Below are positions 62,811 to 64,000 of a stretch of 64,000 nucleotides of DNA, piece by piece. The stretch comes from Loxodes magnus (taxonomy: Eukaryota > Ciliophora > Karyorelictea > Loxodida > Loxodidae). Every line of letters begins with the position of its first letter. Position 1 is the stretch's first letter. The notes below the pieces were generated by a model. It made no database searches, was not told where the DNA came from, and was given only the letters and a program-made list of their open reading frames with translations. The DNA lies in contig CAMPDV010000087.1 of NCBI GenBank assembly GCA_946699065.1, positions 620,001 to 684,000 on the forward strand, read 5' to 3'. A program made the position numbers and the translations under genes.

Positions 62811-64000
62811 GAAAGTCTATCTTCTTTTCTCACTTCATTTATTCACTTTTCAAAATATTATCTTCTTTTATCTCAAAGCATACTCCTTAAATCTGTAAGT
62901 TTATCTTCTTTTCTTACTTTTCTTATTCACTTTTCAAAATATTATCTTCTTTTTCTCAAAGCATACTCCTTAAATCTGTAAGTTTATCATCTTTTCTCAC
63001 TTCATTTATTCACTTTTCAAAATATTATCTTCTTTTTCTCAAAGCATAATCCTTAAATCTGAAAGTCTATCTTCTTTTCTTACTTCATTTATTCACTTTT
63101 CAAAATATTATCTTCTTTTATCTCAAAGCATACTCCTTAAATCTGAAAGTCTATCATCTTTTCTCACTTCATTTATTCACTTTTCAAAATATTATCTTCT
63201 TTTATCTCAAAGCATACTCCTTAAATCTGAAAGTTATCTTCTTTTCTCACTTCATTTATTCACTTTTCAAAATATTATCTTCTTTTTCTCAAATAATACT
63301 CCTTAAATCTGTAAGTTTATCTTCTTTTCTCACTTCATTTATTCACTTTTCAAAATATTATCTTCTTTTATCTCAAAGCATACTCCTTAAATCTGAAAGT
63401 CTATCATCTTTTCTCACTTCATTTATTCACTTTTCAAAATATTATCTTCTTTTATCTCAAAGCATACTCCTTAAATCTGAAAGTCTATCATCTTTTCTCA
63501 CTTTATTTATTCACTTTTCAAAATATTATCTTCTTTTATTCCAAAGCATACTCCTTAAATCTGAAAGTTATCTTCTTTTCTCACTTCATTTATTCACTTT
63601 TCAAAATATTATCTTCTTTTATCTCAAAGCATACTCCTTAAATCTGAAAGTTATCTTCTTTTCTCACTTCATTTATTCACTTTTCAAAATATTATCTTCT
63701 TTTTCTCAAATCATACTCCTTAAATCTGTAAGTTTATCTTCTTTTCTTACTTCATTTATTCACTTTTCAAAATATTATCTTCTTTTTCTCAAAGCATACT
63801 CCTTAAATCTGTAAGTTTATCTTCTTTTCTTACTTCATTTATTCACTTTTCAAAATATTATCTTTTTTTATCTCAAAGCATACTCCTTAAATCCTAAAGT
63901 TTATCTTCTTTTCTTACTTTTATTATTCACTTTTCAAAATATTATCTTCTTTTTCTCAAAGCATACTCCTTAAATCTGAAAGTCTATCATCTTTTTTCAC
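62811..64000. repeat. Mixed monomers to the window edge
   Basis: This includes the second copy of the 60.05-60.4 kb series, three GAAAGTTATC copies, a CTTTATTTATTC copy near 63500, a TAATACTCC copy near 63294 and CCTAAAG near 63893. The last base is inside a monomer. Confidence 0.72.

Larger units (their letters stand above)
1..64000. repeat. Megasatellite array of an 83/84-bp AT-rich monomer, about 760 head-to-tail copies
   Basis: Every line of the window reads through the same monomer, whose landmarks in order are TCACTTTTCAAAATATTATC, a T-rich stretch, CTCAAAGCATACTCCTTAAA, TCTGAAAGT or TCTGTAAGT, ATCWTCTTTT, CTYAC and a TTTATT-containing tail. All copies face the same way, and no unrelated sequence interrupts them. 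Measured spacings between successive TCACTTTT starts are mostly 83 or 84 bp, with rare copies of 78, 81, 82, 85 and 100 bp. Both window edges lie inside the array, so it is longer than 64 kb. Composition is about 26% G+C with an extreme shortage of G on this strand. Long homogeneous arrays like this are known from eukaryotic centromeric, pericentromeric and subtelomeric heterochromatin. Which of these applies, and the species, cannot be read from the sequence. Confidence 0.98.

Noticed and set aside
1..64000. CRISPR array
   Set aside because: The repeat unit is contiguous and variable throughout. There are no unique spacers between constant short repeats, and no cas genes.
1..64000. Plasmid iterons or a replication origin
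   Set aside because: The length (over 64 kb), monomer size and higher-order structure do not fit iterons, and no replication gene is present. AT-rich stretches are simply part of the monomer.
1..64000. Tandem hairpins or tRNA-like RNA genes
   Set aside because: The only inverted pairing I found is a short bulged match between TGAAAGT and the next ACTTTTCA, lost in GTAAG copies. There is no tRNA- or rRNA-like structure.
1..64000. Transposable elements or telomeric repeats inside the array
   Set aside because: I saw no insertion, terminal inverted repeat, target-site duplication, poly-A tail or short G-rich telomere motif. Every line fits the monomer.
1..64000. Assigning a species or known satellite family
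   Set aside because: I do not recognise the monomer, and composition alone does not identify a lineage. A search of satellite and repeat databases with the consensus would be decisive.

Overview
The whole 64 kb window is one satellite DNA array. From the first base to the last it consists of head-to-tail copies of a single AT-rich monomer, usually 84 or 83 bp long, about 760 copies in all. I saw no gene, RNA gene, transposon, CRISPR array or unique sequence anywhere, and the array runs off both ends of the window. Uninterrupted tandem repetition on this scale, with higher-order structure, is typical of (peri)centromeric, subtelomeric or B/sex-chromosome heterochromatin in a eukaryote. I do not recognise the monomer and cannot name the organism.

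The monomer has about 26% G+C (22 of 84 bases in a typical copy). It is strongly strand-asymmetric, roughly T 45%, A 29%, C 23% and G 4%. On the + strand I saw no CG, no GG and no ATG. Copies differ at a handful of recurrent positions: the T-rich stretch before CTCAAAG, GCATACTCC versus TCATACTCC or GCATAATCC, CTGAAAGTCT versus CTGTAAGTTT or CTGTAATTTT, ATCATCTTTT versus ATCTTCTTTT, CTCAC versus CTTAC, and TTCATTTATTC versus TTTTATTATTC. The order of these variants acts as a barcode, and the barcode shows multi-monomer (higher-order) duplications.

Layout: 0.1-3.9 kb, 28-monomer duplication; 4.5-7.9 kb, 15/16-monomer spaced copies; 8.4-12.8 kb, 18-, 20- and 13-monomer spaced blocks; 13.5-16.8 kb, near-perfect tandem duplication of a 20-monomer (1,670 bp) unit; 17.6-20.6 kb, 19-monomer (1,587 bp) unit twice; 20.6-27.9 kb, mixed monomers, where a TTTTGTCTC variant first appears; 28.0-30.2 kb, 3-monomer and 8-monomer tandem duplications; 30.5-33.4 kb, 26-monomer spaced blocks; 36.1-48.2 kb, a 42-monomer (about 3,516 bp) higher-order repeat in which two alternative first halves are joined to one shared second half; 48.8-51.6 kb, a degenerate stretch rich in indel-bearing monomers; 54.4-59.9 kb, a 33-monomer (2,752 bp) unit twice with a nested 13-monomer (1,084 bp) repeat; 60-64 kb, shuffled pieces of the same blocks.

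Open reading frames here are by-products of the repeat. An 84-bp monomer is exactly 28 codons, and one + frame lacks stops, so runs of 84-bp copies read as a 28-residue repeat until an 83-bp copy shifts the frame. They start only at TTG and should not be annotated as genes. The most informative content is the history of duplication and exchange recorded in the variant order, not an encoded system.
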